From Herbaspirillum sp. AP02 (GTDB taxonomy: Bacteria > Pseudomonadota > Gammaproteobacteria > Burkholderiales > Burkholderiaceae_D): DNA of 64,000 bases. Positions 1 through 12,155 of the stretch are shown in pieces; within the stretch, counting starts at the first letter, position 1; each line of letters begins with the position of its first letter. The translations under genes were made by a program, and so were the position numbers. The stretch covers positions 806,001-870,000 of the forward strand of contig NZ_JADWMY010000001.1 in assembly GCF_015767275.1 (NCBI RefSeq), given 5' to 3'. The notes under the pieces are model-generated. The model made no database searches. It was not told the origin of the DNA and was given only the letters and a program-made list of their open reading frames with translations.

Positions 1-1488
1 ATCCAGGGCGAAACCCTGCGCTACCTGGAAAAGCTGGGCGTGAACCCGCAGCGCATCATCATCGAGCTGACCGAGAACGAGCCTACCTACGACTACGCCC
101 TGCTGCGCAATGCCGCCATGCACTACCGCGACATGGGCTTCCAGATCGCCATCGACGACCTCGGCGAAGGCTTCTCCAGCCTGCGCCTGTGGTCGGAACT
201 GCAGCCGGAATACGTGAAGATCGACATGCACTTCGTGCAGGGCATCAACCATGATCCGATGAAGCTGCAGTTCGTGCGCTCGATCCAGGAGATCGCCGAG
301 AAGTCCGGCTCCATCGTCATCGCCGAAGGCATCGAATCGCAGGCCGAGCTGCTGACCATCCGCGACCTGGGCATCGCCTGCGGCCAGGGCTACCACATCT
401 CGCGCCCGCTGCCGGAGCCGCCAGTCTCGATCTCGGAGGATGTCAGCAAGACCCTGCGCCGCGACAAGGTGCCGCTCAATGCCAACAAGTACGGCCCCGG
501 CAAGCGCAGCGCCACCGTCGCCAAGCTACTGCGCGAGACGCAATACGTGAGCCCGGAGGTTACCAATGATGCGGCCTACGACCTGTTCGTCAACGATCCG
601 CAGCTGCAGGCCCTGCCGGTGGTCAGCAATGGCTTGCCGATCGGGCTGATCAACCGCTACAGCATGGTGGAGCGCTTCGCCCGCCTGTATGGGCGCGAGC
701 TGTACGGCAAGAAGTCCTGCGCCTTCTTCATGGATCCCAATCCCCTGCTGACCGAGCAGGACACCAGCCTGCAAGACCTCTCCAACCTGCTGGTGCAGGC
801 CGAGACGCACCACCTTTCCAACGGTTTCATCATCACCGACCGGGGCCAGTACGTGGGCCTGGGCACCGGTCACGACCTGTTGCGCGAAATCACCCAGATG
901 CAGATCGACGCCGCCCGCCACGCCAATCCGCTCACGCAGCTGCCGGGCAACGTCCCCATCAACGACCACATCGAATACCTGCTGCAAAGCGGAGTCGAAT
1001 TCTGCATCTGCTACTGCGACCTGGACCAGTTCAAGCCCTACAACGATGTCTATGGCTATCGCAAGGGTGACGACATGATCCAGGCCACCGGCCGCGTGCT
1101 GCAGCAGGCTTGCGACGCCGACCTGGACTTCATCGGCCACATCGGCGGCGACGATTTCCTGATCATGTTCCAGAGCGAAGACTGGGAAAAACGTTGCCGC
1201 GTCATCCTCGACAACTTCGACGCCGAGACCCGCGCCCTCTACTATGACGAGGACGTGGCGCGTGGCGGCTACTACACCGAGGATCGCCAGGGCAACCGGG
1301 TGTTCCACCCGCTGGTCTCGCTGTCGCTGGGCGCGGTGAAGATCGAACCCTCGCAATATTCATCGCCGCACCAGATTGCCTCGGCCGCCACCCGCGCCAA
1401 GAAGCAGGCCAAGAAGATCCAGGGCAACAGCCTCTTCATCGAGCGCCGCATCCCGGCCACCTTCTCCTGGGCCATGAAGGACGCCTAG
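1..1488 (+). CDS. EAL-CBS-GGDEF cyclic-di-GMP protein, 5' truncated
   Basis: The frame is open from base 1, so the start and the EAL signature lie outside the window. The first ~145 visible residues hold later EAL-domain motifs: ELTEN, DDLGEGFSS (DDFGTG position), YVKID, AEGIES and GQGYHISRPLP. A CBS-pair-like middle follows. The last ~180 residues are a GGDEF domain with the metal-site motif DLDQFKPYND and the signature GGDDF in place of GGDEF/GGEEF. I see no RxxD inhibitory site before it. EAL domains hydrolyse c-di-GMP and GGDEF domains make it. The EAL residues visible look intact; the Glu-to-Asp change leaves cyclase activity uncertain. CBS modules often bind nucleotides, so the GGDEF and CBS parts may be regulatory. 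Confidence 0.9.
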   Translation: MQGETLRYLEKLGVNPQRIIIELTENEPTYDYALLRNAAMHYRDMGFQIAIDDLGEGFSSLRLWSELQPEYVKIDMHFVQGINHDPMKLQFVRSIQEIAEKSGSIVIAEGIESQAELLTIRDLGIACGQGYHISRPLPEPPVSISEDVSKTLRRDKVPLNANKYGPGKRSATVAKLLRETQYVSPEVTNDAAYDLFVNDPQLQALPVVSNGLPIGLINRYSMVERFARLYGRELYGKKSCAFFMDPNPLLTEQDTSLQDLSNLLVQAETHHLSNGFIITDRGQYVGLGTGHDLLREITQMQIDAARHANPLTQLPGNVPINDHIEYLLQSGVEFCICYCDLDQFKPYNDVYGYRKGDDMIQATGRVLQQACDADLDFIGHIGGDDFLIMFQSEDWEKRCRVILDNFDAETRALYYDEDVARGGYYTEDRQGNRVFHPLVSLSLGAVKIEPSQYSSPHQIASAATRAKKQAKKIQGNSLFIERRIPATFSWAMKDA

Positions 1489-1529
1489 CCGTCGCGATCA
1501 GGAAAACGTTTTCTCCGTCGCGCACCCAT

Positions 1530-1564
1530 AAAAAAACGGCCACCTCATCAACGAGGCGGCCGTT
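1530..1564 (-). terminator. Rho-independent terminator of serS
   Basis: A stem of ACGGCC/GGCCGT extended by CCTC/GAGG, with one mismatch, lies between the convergent ends of the c-di-GMP gene and serS. Read on the minus strand it is followed by a run of T, so it should end serS transcription. Confidence 0.8.
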
Positions 1565-1590
1565 CGTGCGTCCTGCAGTGGTACAGCGGA

Positions 1591-2952
<1,362 letters not shown>

Positions 2953-3067
2953 TCACGGGGTTCCGGCCCCCTTCCCCCTCAAGAAAATGCTGCGACCGTG
3001 GTAGCGGCCACCGGCCTCGCGGGTTACCATTCGGCCCATTCCCGTCATCCAGAGAGCCTCCCCGCCC

Positions 3068-3712
3068 ATGTCCGACCAGCCCGACCCGCGCCCGCAGCGC
3101 GATGTTCCCGTCCTGTTTTCCCTGCTGGGCCTGGTGGCCGCCTTCGCCGTGGGGCTGTGGGCCGGCATCCACTACATGTCCAACGACGCCAGCCTGTTCT
3201 ACGGACTGATCGCCGGCCTGTCCTTCGGTGCCGCCTTCGCCTTCGGGCAGCAGATCAAGAACCGCTTCATCCCGCCCAAGGTGCGCAAGACCGACTGGAA
3301 GGTGCAGGCTCCGGGCGCGGCCGAACTGTCCAGCGGCCGCCTGGCGGCACAGCAGGCGCGCAAGATCAGCGTGGAATTCGACGATCAGGAAATCCGTACC
3401 ATGGTGCGTGGCGCCAGGCGTGAAGGTATCGCCTGGAACGCGATCGACGACGTCACCATCCGCATCAGCGAAGACAGCCTGCCCCAGCCGCAATGGATCA
3501 TCGCCGGCCAGGCAACCGAGGGTATCAAGGGCGTACTGGTCCCCAATGATGCCGACGGCCTGGAAGAGCTGATGGAAGCGATGAAGCAACGCCTGCCCGG
3601 CTATGACAACGACAAGAACTATGAAACCGTGATCGCCGCCATGTCCGCCATGGAGGGCAGCTTCCACGTCTGGCACCGGGCGGCCGCCGGAGAGCTGAGG
3701 CCTGATCGCTGA
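3068..3712 (+). CDS. Small membrane protein of unknown function
   Basis: A 214-aa protein with two adjacent hydrophobic segments near the N-terminus (VPVLFSLLGLVAAFAVGLWAG and SLFYGLIAGLSFGAAFAFG). A basic stretch and a soluble C-terminal part of ~140 residues follow, with alternating strands and a final helix. The layout resembles membrane-anchored PH-like (YcxB/YdbT-type) proteins, but I do not recognise a named family. It is divergent from serS across 175 bp and convergent with the LysR gene. An inverted repeat near its stop (about 3700-3728) could terminate transcription but has no T-run. Confidence 0.75.
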   Translation: MSDQPDPRPQRDVPVLFSLLGLVAAFAVGLWAGIHYMSNDASLFYGLIAGLSFGAAFAFGQQIKNRFIPPKVRKTDWKVQAPGAAELSSGRLAAQQARKISVEFDDQEIRTMVRGARREGIAWNAIDDVTIRISEDSLPQPQWIIAGQATEGIKGVLVPNDADGLEELMEAMKQRLPGYDNDKNYETVIAAMSAMEGSFHVWHRAAAGELRPDR

Positions 3713-3741
3713 AGCGAGACATCAGGCCCGGCCGGCACGGA

Positions 3742-4686
3742 TCAGCCTGGTCCGCCGGTATCGGCCAAGGTTGGCTCCCGGGCCAGCCGTTCTGCCAGGA
3801 AGTTGACGAAAGCCCCCAGCCGCGGCGGTAGATGGCGGGTAGCCGGATAGAGCGCCCACAGATCGCCGCAATAGTGCGTCCTGAAACTCCATTGCGGCAA
3901 GACCTGGACGATACGCCCCTGCGCCAGCGCCTCCCGAGCGACGAAATACGGCAGGCTGCCGATACCGAGATGGCGCAGCACCGCATCCAGTCGTACCCCG
4001 GTATGGTTGGCCGCATAGCGCCCCCGCACCTCGACCGTGACCCGTTCGCCCTGCCGGCGGAAGCGCCAGCGCGCGTCCCCGGGCGCCTCGCCCAGGTAGA
4101 TGCAGGAATGTGTCTTGAGTCCCTGTGGATGCTGAGGCGTCCCATGCTGCGCCAGGTACTCGGGCGTGGCACACAGCAGGTGCTCGATGCGCGTCAACCT
4201 TCGCCCCATCAGGCCCGGCGGCGGCTGGTCGGTGATGCGGATGGCCAGGTCCACCTCTTCGTCGATCAGGTCCATGTAGCGGTCTTCCAGTCTCAACAGG
4301 ACGTCCACCCTGGGATGGGCGGCGAGGAAATCCGGCACATGCGGATGCACCAGGTAATGCCCGACCGCCTTGGGCACGCTCACCCTGACCTGCCCCTGCG
4401 GCGCGGCCTCGAAGCCACCCGAAGCGGCCAGCACCGACTGGGCTGCGTCCAGCATCTCCCGGCAACGCTGGTGGATGTCACGCCCGCTGTCGCTCAGGCG
4501 CAGCTTGCGGGTGGTCCGCTGCAGCAGCTGCGTGCCCAGTGCCTTTTCCAGGCGTGCAATGGCACGGCTGATGGCCGAGGGCGTCGCCCCCAGCTGACGC
4601 GCCGCTTCCGAGAAACTGCCGGTCTCCACCACCTTGGCAAAGACGGCCATCTCGTTGAGCAGGGCGATGCTTTGATTTGTGCTCAT
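3742..4686 (-). CDS. LysR-family transcriptional regulator
   Basis: A 314-aa regulator. The N-terminal winged helix-turn-helix (residues ~10-70) contains FAKVVETGSFSEAARQLGATPSAIS, written here as two pieces: FAKVVETGSFSEAARQ and LGATPSAISRAIARLE. A substrate-binding domain of the type-2 periplasmic fold follows (residues ~95-300). The subgroup looks like the DNA-binding YhjC/DsdC-unrelated 'CrgA-like' LysRs that often regulate the divergent gene. Here that gene encodes an AlaX-type editing protein. The effector cannot be read from the sequence. Confidence 0.92.
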   Translation of the reverse strand: MSTNQSIALLNEMAVFAKVVETGSFSEAARQLGATPSAISRAIARLEKALGTQLLQRTTRKLRLSDSGRDIHQRCREMLDAAQSVLAASGGFEAAPQGQVRVSVPKAVGHYLVHPHVPDFLAAHPRVDVLLRLEDRYMDLIDEEVDLAIRITDQPPPGLMGRRLTRIEHLLCATPEYLAQHGTPQHPQGLKTHSCIYLGEAPGDARWRFRRQGERVTVEVRGRYAANHTGVRLDAVLRHLGIGSLPYFVAREALAQGRIVQVLPQWSFRTHYCGDLWALYPATRHLPPRLGAFVNFLAERLAREPTLADTGGPG

Positions 4687-4694
4687 GAGGCAAA

Positions 4695-4721
4695 GATAAT
4701 TTGCTTGGGTAATGGATTATC
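4695..4721. promoter_or_regulatory. Candidate LysR operator between lysR-type gene and alaX-type gene
   Basis: The inverted repeat GATAAT-N15-ATTATC lies 9 bp upstream of the LysR start codon. It overlaps the -35 position of a possible alaX promoter whose -10 is TACAAT at 4740-4745. The location fits autoregulation plus control of the divergent gene. The assignment is inference. Confidence 0.4.
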
Positions 4722-4779
4722 GCAACTTCACCCGGGCGATACAATGCATGTACCTCCCTGATCGACCGAAAGGCCAGCC

Positions 4780-5418
4780 GTGACCGACCGCCTCTACCTG
4801 ACCCAGCCGGCGCTGGAAGCCGATACCGAAGTGTTGAGCTGCACTCCCCTGGAAGATGGTCGCTACGCCGTCCACCTCGCGGCCACGCCGTTTCATCCGC
4901 AAGGCGGCGGCCAGCCCAGCGATGTCGGCTGGCTCGGCGAGGTCGAGGTAACGAAGGTCGTGAGCGAAGGCGACGAGATCATCCATTACACCAGCGCGGC
5001 CGTTGCAGCCGGCCAGATCCGCGCCAGGGTGGATGCCCAGCCACGGCAGCTGCATGCGCGGCTGCACTCCGGTGGGCATGTCATCGGCTATGTGATGGCA
5101 CAACTGGGATGGCGCGCCACCAAGGCCCACCACTGGCCAGGGGAAGGTCGTGTCGTCGGCGTCAGCGCCCCCGACGCCGGCGTGCAGGAACTGGAAGCGG
5201 CGGAGATCGAAAGCCGCTGCAATGCCCTCATTGCCGACGACCTGGCCTGCGCGCTCTCCAGCGAAGGTGGCCGGCGCCAGGTCGGCTTTGGCGCCCTGCC
5301 TGCCTATCCCTGCGGCGGCACGCATGTGGCATCACTGGGCGAGATCGGCAGGATCGCCATCCAGTCGGTACGGGTGAAAAAAGGTGAGGCCTCGATCCGC
5401 TACGATGTGGTGGTCTAA
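4780..5418 (+). CDS. AlaX-type alanyl-tRNA editing protein
   Basis: A 212-aa free-standing homologue of the alanyl-tRNA synthetase editing domain. It is expected to hydrolyse mischarged Ser-tRNA-Ala or Gly-tRNA-Ala. Both zinc-ligand motifs are present: HSGGH (HxxxH) near residue 97 and CGGTH near residue 181. The FHPQGGGQPSD block near residue 30 is also typical. The start is GTG at 4780 with AAAGG 8 bp upstream. A GGCCGT/ACGGCC hairpin at 5419-5435 separates it from the convergent rarA end. Confidence 0.85.
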   Translation: MTDRLYLTQPALEADTEVLSCTPLEDGRYAVHLAATPFHPQGGGQPSDVGWLGEVEVTKVVSEGDEIIHYTSAAVAAGQIRARVDAQPRQLHARLHSGGHVIGYVMAQLGWRATKAHHWPGEGRVVGVSAPDAGVQELEAAEIESRCNALIADDLACALSSEGGRRQVGFGALPAYPCGGTHVASLGEIGRIAIQSVRVKKGEASIRYDVVV

Positions 5419-5439
5419 GGCCGTCTTCTACGGCCGCAC

Positions 5440-6744
5440 TCAGTCGTTACCGGCTTCCTCATCCCACTTGCGCAGGGTCGCCAGCTTCTCGCCGATCTTG
5501 ATCTCCAGCCCACGCGGCACCGGCTGATACCAGCCCGGCTCATCGATACCATCCGGCAGATAGGTCTCCCCGGCCGCATAGGCATTGGGCTCGTCATGGG
5601 CATAACGGTATTCATGTCCGTAGCCCAGCTCCTTCATCAGCTTGGTCGGCGCATTGCGCAGGTGCACCGGCACCTCGCGGCTCTTGTCCTGCTTCACGAA
5701 GGCGCGGGCGGCGTTGTAGGCGTTGTAGCCGGCATTGCTCTTGGCCGCCACGGCCAGGTAGATCACCGCCTGGCCCAGCGCCAGTTCGCCTTCGGGACTC
5801 CCCAGGCGCTCATAGGTCAGCGCAGCGTCGTTGGCGATCTGCATGGCGCGGGGGTCAGCCAGGCCGATATCCTCCCAGGCCATGCGCACGATGCGGCGCG
5901 ACAGGTAGCGCGGATCGGCGCCACCATCCAGCATGCGGGTCAGCCAGTACAGCGCCGCGTCCGGGTGGGAACCGCGCACCGACTTGTGCAGGGCTGAAAT
6001 CTGGTCGTAGAAATTATCCCCGCCCTTGTCGAAACGGCGGCTGTTCAGGGTCAGCGCATTCTGCAGGAAATCGGCCGTCACCAGCACCGTACCGGTGGTG
6101 CGCGCGGCAGTTTCAGTCTGCTCCAGCAGGTTCAGGAAGCGACGCGCATCGCCGTCGGCGTAGCCGATGATGGTGTCGATGGCCTGCTCGTCGAAATGCA
6201 GTTCACCCAGCGCCTTTTCCTGGGCGCGCTTGAGCAGGAGCTTCAGTTCGTCGTCACTCAGGGATTTGAGCACATACACCTGCGCCCGCGACAGCAGCGC
6301 CGAGTTGACCTCGAAGGAGGGATTCTCGGTGGTGGCGCCGATGAAGGTCACCAGGCCGCTCTCGGCGTAGGGCAGCAGCGCATCCTGCTGCGACTTGTTG
6401 AAGCGATGGATTTCATCCACGAACAGGATGGTGTGCTTGCCCATGGCCAGGTTCTGCTCGGCCTGCTCCATCGCCGCACGGATATCCTTGACCCCCGAGA
6501 ACACCGCCGACAAGGCGATGAATTCGCACTGGAAGGCCGTTGCCGTCAGGCGCGCCAGCGTGGTCTTGCCCACCCCCGGCGGCCCCCAGAAGATCATGGA
6601 ATGCGGCTTGCCCGACTGGAAGGCCAGGCGCAAGGGCTTGCCTTCGCCCAGCAGGTGCGACTGGCCGATGACCTCGTCCAGCGTCTTGGGACGCAGGGCT
6701 TCGGCCAGCGGCGCGGCGGGTTCTTGTGCAAACAGGTCAGCCAT
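5440..6744 (-). CDS. rarA: Replication-associated recombination protein A (MgsA/RarA)
   Basis: A 434-aa AAA+ ATPase that acts at stalled replication forks and is related to clamp-loader subunits and eukaryotic WRNIP1. It has Walker A GPPGVGKTT near residue 54 and Walker B ILFVDEIHRFNKSQQDALL near residue 105. Sensor motif GATTENPSF and the C-terminal tetramerisation region (GYNAYNAARAFV, VPVHLRNAPTKLMKELGYG) follow. The N-terminus MADLFAQEPAAPLAEALRP is usual. It lies downstream of lolA in the ancestral order ftsK-lolA-rarA-serS, but fdxA on the other strand is inserted before it. Confidence 0.96.
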   Translation of the reverse strand: MADLFAQEPAAPLAEALRPKTLDEVIGQSHLLGEGKPLRLAFQSGKPHSMIFWGPPGVGKTTLARLTATAFQCEFIALSAVFSGVKDIRAAMEQAEQNLAMGKHTILFVDEIHRFNKSQQDALLPYAESGLVTFIGATTENPSFEVNSALLSRAQVYVLKSLSDDELKLLLKRAQEKALGELHFDEQAIDTIIGYADGDARRFLNLLEQTETAARTTGTVLVTADFLQNALTLNSRRFDKGGDNFYDQISALHKSVRGSHPDAALYWLTRMLDGGADPRYLSRRIVRMAWEDIGLADPRAMQIANDAALTYERLGSPEGELALGQAVIYLAVAAKSNAGYNAYNAARAFVKQDKSREVPVHLRNAPTKLMKELGYGHEYRYAHDEPNAYAAGETYLPDGIDEPGWYQPVPRGLEIKIGEKLATLRKWDEEAGND

Positions 6745-7003
6745 GGGGGTGCTCCCCGGCCAGACTGGTTGCGTGGTCCGGCGATGGCGAGCGCATCGGG
6801 GCGGTCTCGAAAATCGGTTTCATGTTCTTTCAGGATGCGGGCGCGGCGCCGGATTGCAAGGCGCATTCGCCAAAGGCCGTAGTCTAACGCAGCAGCGGGA
6901 CGATGAGGGCAGATGGCGGGCAGAGGGCCGGCAGAGGGCAGCAGGCATCGGGCGCAGGCGTTACAATGCCGCCTGCCCTTTTGACTGCCCACCCCGAGTT
7001 GCC

Positions 7004-7342
7004 ATGCCCTTCGTCGTCACCGATTCCTGTATCCAGTGCAAGTACACCGATTGCGTCAGCGTCTGCCCCATGGACTGTTTCATGGAGGGGCCAAACTTCC
7101 TGGTCATCGATCCGGACGGCTGCATCGATTGTTCCATGTGCGTACCGGAATGCCCGGTCGGGGCCATCTACAACGCCACTGACCTGCCGGCGGCGCTGGC
7201 GCACTTCGAGGACCTCAACGCCAAGCTGGCCAGGCAAGCCGGCTGGAAGCCCATCACCCAGGCCAAGGCGCCCCTGCCGGAACACACGCAATGGAAGGAC
7301 CGGACCGACAAGCTGCCGCTGCTGCAGATGCCACCGGCCTGA
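7004..7342 (+). CDS. fdxA: Seven-iron ferredoxin, FdxA type
   Basis: A 112-aa electron carrier. The N-terminal half has the ligand pattern of a [3Fe-4S] cluster (C-x7-C-x3-CP in SCIQCKYTDCVSVCP). The second motif CIDCSMCVPECP supplies a [4Fe-4S] cluster. The C-terminal extension after VGAIYNATDLPAAL is typical of the FdxA group. A TACAAT hexamer at 6962-6967 may be the -10. The 259 bp between rarA and this gene otherwise contain only GGCAGA-rich simple sequence at about 6908-6950. Confidence 0.93.
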   Translation: MPFVVTDSCIQCKYTDCVSVCPMDCFMEGPNFLVIDPDGCIDCSMCVPECPVGAIYNATDLPAALAHFEDLNAKLARQAGWKPITQAKAPLPEHTQWKDRTDKLPLLQMPPA

Positions 7343-7360
7343 TCTGTCCTCGTCAAATCA

Positions 7361-7396
7361 AACAGCCCCGCAAGGCTTACGCTTGCGGGGCTGTTT
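7361..7396. terminator. Bidirectional terminator between fdxA and lolA
   Basis: A 13-bp perfect stem ACAGCCCCGCAAG/CTTGCGGGGCTGT with a 7-nt loop, flanked by AAA and TTT, lies between convergent genes. The T-runs are short. Confidence 0.75.
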
Positions 7397-7414
7397 GCAT
7401 GGAGCGCAGCGGGA

Positions 7415-8134
7415 TCAGTTGTCGAACACGTCCGCGCCCTTGGGGACCACGAAATTGAAGCTGTTGCCTTTCAGCGAGGGGTTCTTCTCGAAGCTGTCGA
7501 AAGTCAGCACCGACACCTGGCCGAAGGAATCATGCAATTCCATCGCCACCGGCGTGCCATTCTTCAGGCCGATACCGATGTTGTCGAAGGTGGTGTCACG
7601 GCTCTTGGGGGTGGCTTGCAGCCATTCCAGGCCATCCTTGTTGCCGGCTTCCTTCAAGGTGAAGTTCTTTTCCAGGTCGTTGCTGCCGAACAGGATCGCG
7701 GCCGGGGAAGAACCCAGCGCATTGCCCAGCTTCTTGGTGGTGACCTGGTTCAGGTCCTTGTCATAGATGAAGAGTTTTTCTCCATCGGCCTGGATCACCT
7801 GCTCATAGGGTTTCTGGTAGGTCCAGATGAACTTGCCCGGGCGCGAAAACACGAAGCTGCCGCTGGAGGTGTTGACCACCTTGGATGTGCCGTTCTCGTT
7901 GCGCACCATGCGCTGGGTGAAGCTGCCCTTGGCCGATTGCGTGCTGCTGACGAATTGCTTGAACTGGTCCAGGGCGGCGGCCGAAGCACGGCCCGGCGTG
8001 AGCGCGGTGATGGCAATGGCCCCGGCCACGGCCAGTGCCGATAGGCCGGCGGCCATGACCATGCGACGCAGCTTGAAGTTGATGGTGCGGGCTTGCGCGG
8101 TACGCGAGCGCAAAGCGGTTCTGGAATTGTCCAT
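7415..8134 (-). CDS. lolA: Outer-membrane lipoprotein carrier protein LolA
   Basis: The periplasmic chaperone that takes lipoproteins from LolCDE to the outer membrane receptor LolB. The protein starts MDNSRTALRSRT and has a hydrophobic signal segment (MVMAAGLSALAVAGAIAITAL). The mature LolA fold shows GSFTQRMV, GSFVFSRPGKFIWTYQKPYEQ and the C-terminal FNFVVPKGADVFDN. The ATG at 8134 was chosen because AAGGAA lies 9 bp upstream. The gene follows ftsK after 97 bp on the same strand. Confidence 0.95.
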   Translation of the reverse strand: MDNSRTALRSRTAQARTINFKLRRMVMAAGLSALAVAGAIAITALTPGRASAAALDQFKQFVSSTQSAKGSFTQRMVRNENGTSKVVNTSSGSFVFSRPGKFIWTYQKPYEQVIQADGEKLFIYDKDLNQVTTKKLGNALGSSPAAILFGSNDLEKNFTLKEAGNKDGLEWLQATPKSRDTTFDNIGIGLKNGTPVAMELHDSFGQVSVLTFDSFEKNPSLKGNSFNFVVPKGADVFDN

Positions 8135-8231
8135 GTTGTTCGGTTCCTTCTTGATTTGGACCCACCCGGAGGTAGCGGCCGGCACGAAAGTGGCCGGCCT
8201 TCAGGGCGTGGTGGAAGATCTGTGCGGGAGC

Positions 8232-10580
8232 TTATTCAGCAGCGTCGGCGGCGCCCGCTGGCACCAGGATTTCACGGTTGCCGTTGGATTGCATGGTCGA
8301 CACCAGTCCGCTCTGCTCCATCTGCTCCAGCAGGCGCGCGGCGCGGTTGTAGCCGATGCGCAGATGACGCTGCACCAGCGAGATCGAAGCCCGGCGATGC
8401 TTGAGGACCACGGCCACGGCCTGGTCGTACATCTCGTCGCCTTCGCCACCACCCGCACCGGTTGCGGCACCGCTGCCACCGCTACCACCACCGTCAGCGT
8501 CTTCCAGCACGCCTCCCTCTAGGATGCCCTCGATGTAATTCGGTTCCCCCTGGGATTTCAGGTGTTCCACCACCCGGTGCACTTCATCGTCGGAGACAAA
8601 GGCGCCGTGCACCCGCACCGGCAAGCCGGTGCCAGGCGGGTTGTAGAGCATGTCGCCCATGCCCAGCAGGGCCTCGGCGCCCATCTGGTCGAGGATGGTG
8701 CGAGAGTCGATCTTGGACGACACCTGGAAGGCGATGCGGGTCGGCACGTTGGCCTTGATCAGGCCGGTGATCACGTCCACCGAGGGCCGCTGGGTCGCCA
8801 GGATCAGGTGGATGCCGGCCGCGCGCGCCTTCTGGGCGATGCGGGCGATCAGTTCCTCGACCTTCTTGCCCACCACCATCATCAGGTCAGCCAGTTCGTC
8901 GATGATGATGACGATGGTTTCCAGCTGCTCCAGCGGTTCCGGTGCATCCGGAGTGAGGCTGAAGGGGTTGGGGATCTTCTCGCCACGCTTGTCGGCATCG
9001 ACGATCTTCTGGTTGTAGCCGGCCAGGTTGCGCACGCCCAGCTTGGACATCTTCTTGTAGCGGCGCTCCATCTCTTCCACCGCCCAGTTCAGGGCGTGGC
9101 CGGCCTGGCGCATGTCTGTCACCACCGGCGCCAGCAGGTGCGGGATGCCTTCGTAGATCGACAATTCCAGCATCTTGGGGTCGATCAGGATCAGGCGCAC
9201 CTGGCGCGGCGAAGACTTGTACAGCAGCGACAGGATGGTGGCGTTGATGCCCACCGACTTGCCCGAACCGGTGGTACCGGCCACCAGCAGGTGGGGCATC
9301 TTGGCCAGGTCGGCCACCACCGGGTTGCCGGCGATGTCCTTGCCCAGCGCCACGGTGAGGCTGGAATGGCTGTCGTTGTAGACCTTGGAGCCGAGGATTT
9401 CGGTCAGGCGCACAATCTGGCGCTTGGGATTGGGCAGTTCCAGGCCCATGTAATTCTTGCCCTGGATGACTTCCACCACGCGGATCGAGGTCAGCGAGAG
9501 CGAGCGCGCCAGGTCGCGCGCCAGATTGACGATCTGGCTACCCTTGACGCCGGTGGCCGGTTCGATCTCGTAGCGGGTGATCACCGGGCCGGGATAGGCG
9601 GCCACCACCTTGACCTCGACGCCGAAGTCGGAAAGCTTCTTCTCGATCAGCCGGCTGGTGAATTCCAGGGTTTCCACCGACACCGTCTGCTGCGACGGCG
9701 GCGCTTCATCCAGCAGCGACAGCGGCGGAAGTTCGCTGTTGAGGTCGTCGAACAGGCTGGTCTGCTTTTCCTTCTGCACCCGGTCCGACTTCTGCACTTC
9801 CACGATCTGCGGTTCGATGCGGATCGGTGGCGCCTCCACGATCTTGGCGCGCTCCTGGACTACGGTTTCCTCACGCTTGACGGCGGCTTCCTGGCCGGCG
9901 CGGCGGTCGGCACGGGCCGCAAAGAAATCGCGCACCCAGAACAGGCCATCCTCGATCAGGCCGCCGATGCGCTCCACCGCTGCCAGCCAGGACACCTGGA
10001 ACAGCAGCGAGAACCCCAGCCCGAACAGCAGCAACAGCAGTAGCGTCGATCCGGTGAAGCCGAAGGTCGGCTGCATGCCGGCGCCAATCATCTCGCCCAG
10101 CACGCCGCCTGAGGAATGCGGCAGCATGGGAGTGAAACGATGCATGCGGGTGAACTCGATGCCCATGCTGCCGGTGAGCATGAAGACGAAGCCCACGGCC
10201 CGGATCAGCGGCTCCTGCTGGTGCTCCGGCTCGACCGGCTGCTCCATCAGGAAGCGATTGGACAGGCGGCGATAGCCGCTCCACACCGAACGCGCCACCA
10301 GCACGCACCACCACCAGGCCGACAGGCCAAAGATGTAGAGCATCAGGTCGGCCATCCAGGCGCCCACCCGGCCGCCCCAGTTACCCACGCGCGGCACCGA
10401 ACTGGCCACCGACCAGCCAGGGTCGGTCTTGGAATAGCTCAGCAGGATCAGTACCAGGTAGACCAGCAAGGCCGCCAGCGCCAGCCAGCGTGCCTCCGAT
10501 AGCAACCGCACCAGGCGACTGGGCATGGGAGGCGCCGGCGCCTTGGTATTGCGGATGTGGGCTTGACTCGTCTTCGACAT
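8232..10580 (-). CDS. ftsK: DNA translocase FtsK
   Basis: A septum-anchored motor that pumps DNA and activates XerCD recombination at dif. The N-terminal ~190 residues hold several membrane segments ([35 protein letters not shown]). A linker precedes the RecA-like motor with Walker [12 protein letters not shown] and Walker [14 protein letters not shown]. The C-terminal winged-helix gamma domain ([23 protein letters not shown]) reads KOPS sites. The length of 782 aa is usual for this group. The ATG at 10580 ([13 protein letters not shown]) has GGAAG 7 bp upstream; the longer frame is not needed. Confidence 0.97.
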   Translation of the reverse strand: MSKTSQAHIRNTKAPAPPMPSRLVRLLSEARWLALAALLVYLVLILLSYSKTDPGWSVASSVPRVGNWGGRVGAWMADLMLYIFGLSAWWWCVLVARSVWSGYRRLSNRFLMEQPVEPEHQQEPLIRAVGFVFMLTGSMGIEFTRMHRFTPMLPHSSGGVLGEMIGAGMQPTFGFTGSTLLLLLLFGLGFSLLFQVSWLAAVERIGGLIEDGLFWVRDFFAARADRRAGQEAAVKREETVVQERAKIVEAPPIRIEPQIVEVQKSDRVQKEKQTSLFDDLNSELPPLSLLDEAPPSQQTVSVETLEFTSRLIEKKLSDFGVEVKVVAAYPGPVITRYEIEPATGVKGSQIVNLARDLARSLSLTSIRVVEVIQGKNYMGLELPNPKRQIVRLTEILGSKVYNDSHSSLTVALGKDIAGNPVVADLAKMPHLLVAGTTGSGKSVGINATILSLLYKSSPRQVRLILIDPKMLELSIYEGIPHLLAPVVTDMRQAGHALNWAVEEMERRYKKMSKLGVRNLAGYNQKIVDADKRGEKIPNPFSLTPDAPEPLEQLETIVIIIDELADLMMVVGKKVEELIARIAQKARAAGIHLILATQRPSVDVITGLIKANVPTRIAFQVSSKIDSRTILDQMGAEALLGMGDMLYNPPGTGLPVRVHGAFVSDDEVHRVVEHLKSQGEPNYIEGILEGGVLEDADGGGSGGSGAATGAGGGEGDEMYDQAVAVVLKHRRASISLVQRHLRIGYNRAARLLEQMEQSGLVSTMQSNGNREILVPAGAADAAE

Positions 10581-12011
<1,431 letters not shown>

Positions 12012-12052
12012 AAAATGCTGCGCTGCGAGAACTCGCAGCACAACAAGGCATC

Positions 12053-12089
12053 AAAACGCCGGTGACGAGTGTTCGTCCCGGCGTTTTTT
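12053..12089 (+). terminator. Rho-independent terminator of trxB
   Basis: A stem AAAACGCCGG-t-GACGA paired with TCGTC-CCGGCGTTTT, loop GTGT, followed by a T-run. It lies 42 bp after the trxB stop. Confidence 0.9.
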
Positions 12090-12155
12090 GTTTACATTAA
12101 GCTTATTCTAAAGACAACAAAGCGCCTGTCCCCTCTCTTCAACAAGGAAAGCACC

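Noticed and set aside
12069-12155. Upstream start of the I78-type lipoprotein
   Set aside because: It would begin inside the trxB terminator; GTG 12156 has a Shine-Dalgarno and gives a proper lipoprotein signal.
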